From positions 187,911,794 through 187,975,793 of the forward strand of contig CP136064.1 of the NCBI GenBank assembly GCA_032622095.1: 64,000 nucleotides of DNA, given 5' to 3'. A program made the translations under genes and the position numbers. This document shows, one piece after another, positions 59,398 through 64,000 of this stretch (positions are counted from its first letter, which is position 1; each line of letters starts with the position of its first letter). The notes under the pieces are model-generated. The model made no database searches and was not told the DNA's origin. It saw only the letters and a list, made by a program, of their open reading frames with translations. The DNA comes from Siphonodentalium dalli (lineage: Eukaryota; Mollusca; Scaphopoda; Gadilida; Siphonodentaliidae).

Positions 59398-61895
59398 AGG
59401 CCAAAGTGAAAAATAGGTGTGTTTCCACTCCCATCCATAAAAAAAACAGGGGCGGGGGGGGGGGGGGGGTGGCTTTTCACTTTATTTTTTTTTTTCACTT
59501 TATTTTTTCGCGGGGAAATTAAAATATCATATTTGTGCTATCTTTCTAATAATTATGTCATTTATGAACTTATTGTGAAGGCTAACAATGTATGTACTGA
59601 ATTTCAGTGCCTTGTATTTAATCTACATGTGCAAATTGTACATATGTTCATTAATATTCAATAAAACAACTAGTTTCAATATTAACAACAGTGTAGAATA
59701 ACTTTCCACATAATTGGGCGTCAAGGCCTTTGAGGTGATTCTTTTCATAGACTTGAAAAAAGGTGTTGCAGTGGGGAACCTTTGTCATTTTGTTTCTGCC
59801 TTGCGCCATGTGTATGCATTTAAAAAACTGCTGGCACTTGTTTGGGACGACATGTTGACACTATTTCCCGGATGTTGGCAAAATTGTTTTAGATCTTCCG
59901 GTAAATATACACTCCGGCTTCCGTTCGGTTGTTATAGTCCGTTCTTTTCAGACACCGTTGGAAGTTTTGGGACAGATGTATTCTTTGCGATTGCGTTCGC
60001 GTAAATATTGTGTAGCATTATTTTGCCGGTATATTTGGGCATGTCGTTAGTTGACGTACATTAATACAGGCCTCGCATTATCAAAATCAGTGCGAGGCTG
60101 CCAAGGAGGCCCCGCAAAAGAATTTACAAGGCTGCTTTTGTTCGTTGGGGCCTACGTTTGTTTATAGAATCCAAATTAACCTAAAATTGGGTATTCCAAA
60201 ACTGCTAACCGACAGTGACATAAATATTTTACTAAATTAGTCAAATTACTACTTTTTTGTTTAGGCGAGAGATTAATGTTGATGCATTTCCTCGACATAG
60301 TTTGCAGTATGCCTTCGTGACAAATGACCGACTTTTATCATCAACTGTTGTTTTAATTTCAAAGTTGTCTTTAAAAGTAAATTTGTCAAACGTAGAGACA
60401 AGAATTGTTTTGTCTTTCTTAACTCTTTCGTTGCCAAGCTAATTTTACACCTAAATTGCCGGAGAATTTATGAGAAAACTGATTTTATTGTGGAAAAGTA
60501 TGATACAATGAATAGTCTTCTTCTTATGAAATAATGTTTCAAATATCAAGGACATGTATGACTGTATGTATGTGATTAGCCAAAGAATTGCGGGTGAATA
60601 TTTTGCTGAAGAATATTCACGACAATTAAGGGGCATAACTCCTTGTAACCCAAGGGAAATAACTCCAAATAAGGATTTTTTGCAATAATCCAATGATGAT
60701 GATCTGATAAATCTTTCTACTGTCTTTCTCATTTTAAAAACTTGTAAGAGTAAATTAGGGTCTAGTTCTGTTATAGCTGGAGCATATGTGACGAGCTACA
60801 CAATGCAGCAGCCGATTTAGACTTTAGTTGCGACAGTTTACTACGAAAATAGCTAGGTTTTTTAATTGAGGAAAATTTTGACTGTCAAAAAAACAAAACA
60901 AAAATTGTGATATATAATTAAATCTCTAACTACAAGCTTATCATCATTGTGCTATAAATACAATAACAGAAATGACACATATGCATGTGGTCTAAACTGT
61001 CACTGAGGCACGCTGGGGCCTGTGGGAGTTTATAATCACGCCGTTTGTTTTAATGAATTACGTTTTTACCTTGAAAAATAGGTGATTCATTCAGCAAAAA
61101 CGGCAATTTTGACTATTAACAAAACTAATAAAACAATCTAAAGTACACATAATCTTTATTGTAATGTCAGGTTGTCATACTTTCATGTTTAAATTAGTTA
61201 ATGCATTGGTAAAATGCAGATCTTTCATATAAATAATTGTCTAAATATATTTTTCTTAAATTGTCGGCCATTTTGGATTTCCGACTGCGGATCTTACATT
61301 ATGTTTACAAACTTATTTCATTATTTTAATTTTCAAACGTCTTAAAAAGGATTAAAATTCAGATATATACTGCAGAATTTAATTAGAAACAATTAAAACA
61401 ATAATTTTATGAAACTTGAAAAACTTTTTTATTATTGTCATTCAGTTGTGATCAAAATAATTACAATTATGATTTAGATGCACGTTCCGGACCCCGGGCG
61501 GCCGCGGCCTCGTGATAATGAGAGGCCTGATTAATAATGCGGTCTTAAACTCATCACCCTAATGCCGACATGGAGCTTCATTTTACAGTGTGTCTGAAAA
61601 CCACGTGCGCGTTTGTTTTTGTTTACAATCTGTTGCTATATCGGTCACAACACGGAATTTTATTGTCAGTGGGTCGATTTAATAACCAAATAAGGAGACA
61701 ATTTTAGTATGCTTGTTTATGTGAGAGGTCTATATATAACAATATAAATAGTGTAGTATTAATTCACGTGGAAATAGTAAATACATCGTATTTTATTTTT
61801 CGGGATTCGGAAAATAAATAAAGTGAGTTTCGTCGGGGGGTTTTGAGGTGGGGCGGGCGGGGGAGTGGAAACAGGCCTATTTTTCGCTTTGGCCT
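59398..61895. mobile_element. Putative 2.5-kb element with ~110-bp inverted ends
   Basis: AGGCCAAAGTGAAAAATAGG at 59,398 and its complement at 61,876-61,895 are followed inward by 'gtttccactccc', a G/C-run and T-rich 'cactttatttttt' on both sides. No clear target duplication. The interior includes a hAT-like insertion and an open frame at 59,714-60,004 (96 codons) that I do not recognise. Confidence 0.6.
60067..61529. mobile_element. 1,463-bp hAT-like non-autonomous element
   Basis: The left end CAGGCCTCGCATTATCA and right end (complement) CAGGCCTCTCATTATCA are flanked by ATTAATA on both sides (60,060-60,066 and 61,530-61,536). The CAGG ends and 7-8-bp AT-rich duplication are hAT-like. There is a GC-rich patch with a NotI-type GCGGCCGC just inside the right end. 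No transposase is visible. Confidence 0.7.
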
Positions 61896-62500
61896 CATAG
61901 AATAATATATCATATTATATTTTGGGATGATGCCACTGGTTGCACAGCATTTTTATCGGTAGTGGGTAATTAGTATGCAATAAGCCGGTGTGGCCATGGG
62001 CCGGGCTAATTATGCAAATTAGTTATAAATGTACCACAGCCACAATACTGACACCCTTATAGTACTAGTTAGAACATGTAATTGATATACATTGAAATCT
62101 TAGCTAATTGGTATCTAAATCTACAATAAGCAACTATTCCTTGTGTGGAATTATAGCATAAAATGATTTGTAGAGCATTTCGGGCCTACTTATGAATATC
62201 GTGTATGCAAATGATATGCAAATTAGAAGCGATGATACTGAAGTGGGTTCGGTAATTTATGCACGAATAGATTCGGACTAAATCACTAAATATATATGGC
62301 AAGTTTCGAAGCGATTGATTGAGGATTTTTGGATTTATAAAAAATAATAAAAAATTATCCTGTAGAAAACTTGTTAAAAATGGTACAAAAAGGCCATTTT
62401 TGGGGCCGTTTGTAGTTACCTGAAATACAGATAAAGCACTGGAAGCCCATATACCAAAAAATAGCCCTTTTTTTTGTAAAAAAATCACTTATAACTCTGG
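61896..62500. other. No recognised gene
   Basis: AT-rich. The minus-strand open frame at 62,186-62,488 (100 codons) is not recognisable. Confidence 0.45.
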
Positions 62501-63460
62501 TACTCTCGTGTCTGGAATAAAAGTGCAGTCTGGAATATAAGTGCAGGGTGGAAAAACCGACCAGAATTAATATAAGTGCAGACTTGAATATAAGTGCAGG
62601 GTGGAAATTTTTATGGAAATACAGGATATCAAAATTGTGTTTCTAAATTGTGTTAATATAATTTAATTAGCATATTGGCCGGTTTCACATCGCAATATGC
62701 GATACAAAATCCCAGTACTGCGAACAACAATCATATGTTCATTAGCAATATACACCGATAGCCGGTCGGTATTAGCAGATTTAATAGCACAATTTGGATT
62801 ACCCCCCTGGATTGCATTGCTAAAGTCGTATCTACATAATGACGTAGTGTCACGTGACTCGCGGGATTCCGGCACGTGGTTATCGATTTTTATGTATGAC
62901 GTATTTGCGCGCGGTACAAATGCATACCGGTACTTCCATTGGTTAATTTATAGCGGAATCCCGGTTCCTGCATATTGATTTGTTTTGGTCCTTCACATGG
63001 GCATGGTTGCGGATTCAATATACCGATTAGGATCGGAATCCAATCCCCGTGGTAATTCATAGCAAGCTCTGAATTGCTGCATGATTTATCTTCAAAAATA
63101 CTGCAAATGTATTTGTAATCGAGAGCATTGCGCTCTGCATGTTTTAAATCCATGTTCCCACCGGCACCGGTGTTTCGGGAGTCCCGCGGAACTTCGACTC
63201 ATTCAATCGGCTCCCTGTCAACAATATTACTATTCTGTTGACACTTACTAGTACCATGCAGAGATTTTATAAACAACACTCGATCAAGATTTGTTGTGGG
63301 GGAAAACAAAATCGCCTGTCAAGACCCGTCTTCCAAAATCACAATAGACACAATACACAAAATTAAATAAACGTGCAGACTGGAATAAGCTTCGTGCAGG
63401 GTGGAAAATCTTCCGAAATTTAATAAACGTGCATGCACGTTTATTCCAGACACGAGAGTA
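62501..63460. mobile_element. TA-flanked element with subterminal repeats, 956 bp
   Basis: The left end CTCTCGTGTCTGGAATAAA and right end (complement) CTCTCGTGTCTGGAATAAA both border TA (62,501-62,502 and 63,459-63,460). Just inside each end are several copies of CTGGAATAtAAGTGCAGGGT-like units (62,525-62,615 and 63,370-63,415), alternating sense. The interior open frames are not convincing. Confidence 0.75.
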
Positions 63461-64000
63461 ATACTTGGAATTTTTTAATTCTGTAAAAAGCATTCTTCAT
63501 GACAATCATTTCTCTTCAATATAAGTCTTAAATCAGTTACCATAGTCCACTGAGAAATTATCACCTAAAACCCCTACTTATACGCCATACAGGTCGTAGC
63601 GCGGATCTTCTATCAGCTTAGACGACTATCTAATTTTTTTAAATACAGTTAATTTAAGAATCAACTAACAGTAACACAGTCATTAATCATGTTAACATTA
63701 TTGCAATTTATATTAGTTATTACTTATTATCTCTCAGACCTAACAGAACGTGTGTATAATTCCGTTATTATTTCATCCAAACATCCAGTCGGAAAACATG
63801 TTATCAAAACGTGGTTAAATGGCCGAAGCAGGAGGAGCTAACATATCACATGACTACGTGCGTCTCGTGCACTAATCGCGCATGGGAATGTCACCGAACA
63901 TGATTCTGCAACCCACATGACTGCATCAGGAAGTTATCAGTACGCATGTGTAAAACTGTAACAAATTGAAATCAGTTAGTTGTAAAAACTATAGTCTACA
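63461..64000. other. No recognised gene
   Basis: AT-rich end of the window without recognisable coding or repeat structure. Confidence 0.5.

Overview
The window reads as nuclear DNA of a multicellular animal, most likely a marine invertebrate. It is AT-rich and has no operons. It has split genes with GT/AG introns and animal-type protein families (THAP, RecQ-like helicase, C2H2 finger), and almost all of it is built from transposable elements and inverted repeats. I see no confidently intact host gene. The species group (a mollusc-like or other lophotrochozoan genome) is inference only.

Left part (1-24 kb): a 1.3-kb foldback repeat at 0.9-2.2 kb; 3-6.5 kb holds sequence related to the giant element further right, split by another repeat; an AT-rich minisatellite; an array of TTGCGCTTAAGCGCAA-type palindromes (8.1-9.1 kb, resuming at 14.6 kb) separated by a 4.85-kb foldback element (9.12-13.98 kb) whose arms are ~165-bp units carrying CAAGATGGCGGCC; small TTAA-flanked MITEs; one long open reading frame (16.1-17.0 kb) of a large invertebrate multigene family (DUF6589-like, from memory); and a decayed RecQ-like helicase gene on the minus strand (23.85-20.75 kb) with one recognisable intron.

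Centre (24-50 kb): a MULE-type element with perfect 103-bp terminal inverted repeats and a 9-bp target duplication (27,136-28,502), then the most striking object. This is a 15,990-bp element at 31,104-47,093 that is almost entirely one inverted repeat: arms of about 7.2 kb around a 1.6-kb pyrimidine-rich loop. It has 5'-AG...CT-3' ends, a 6-bp target duplication (GATTCT), and one unrecognised 201-codon gene per arm, identical in both. It sits inside the THAP domain of an older transposon-like gene, whose two halves lie exactly on either side. Size, ends and duplication length resemble Polintons/Mavericks, but I see none of their core genes.

Right part (50-64 kb): remnants of a MULE-like transposase-type gene, palindromic and tandem repeats, a 2.68-kb element with CAC...GTG ends and a 5-bp duplication carrying a frameshifted C2H2-finger gene, a hAT-like element nested in a second inverted repeat, and a TA-flanked element with subterminal repeats.

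The motif ATAAAGAGCG recurs 21 times, in the giant element, its relatives and its surroundings, which may mark a shared cis-element. All similarity statements come from reading the sequence and from memory of families; no searches were run.
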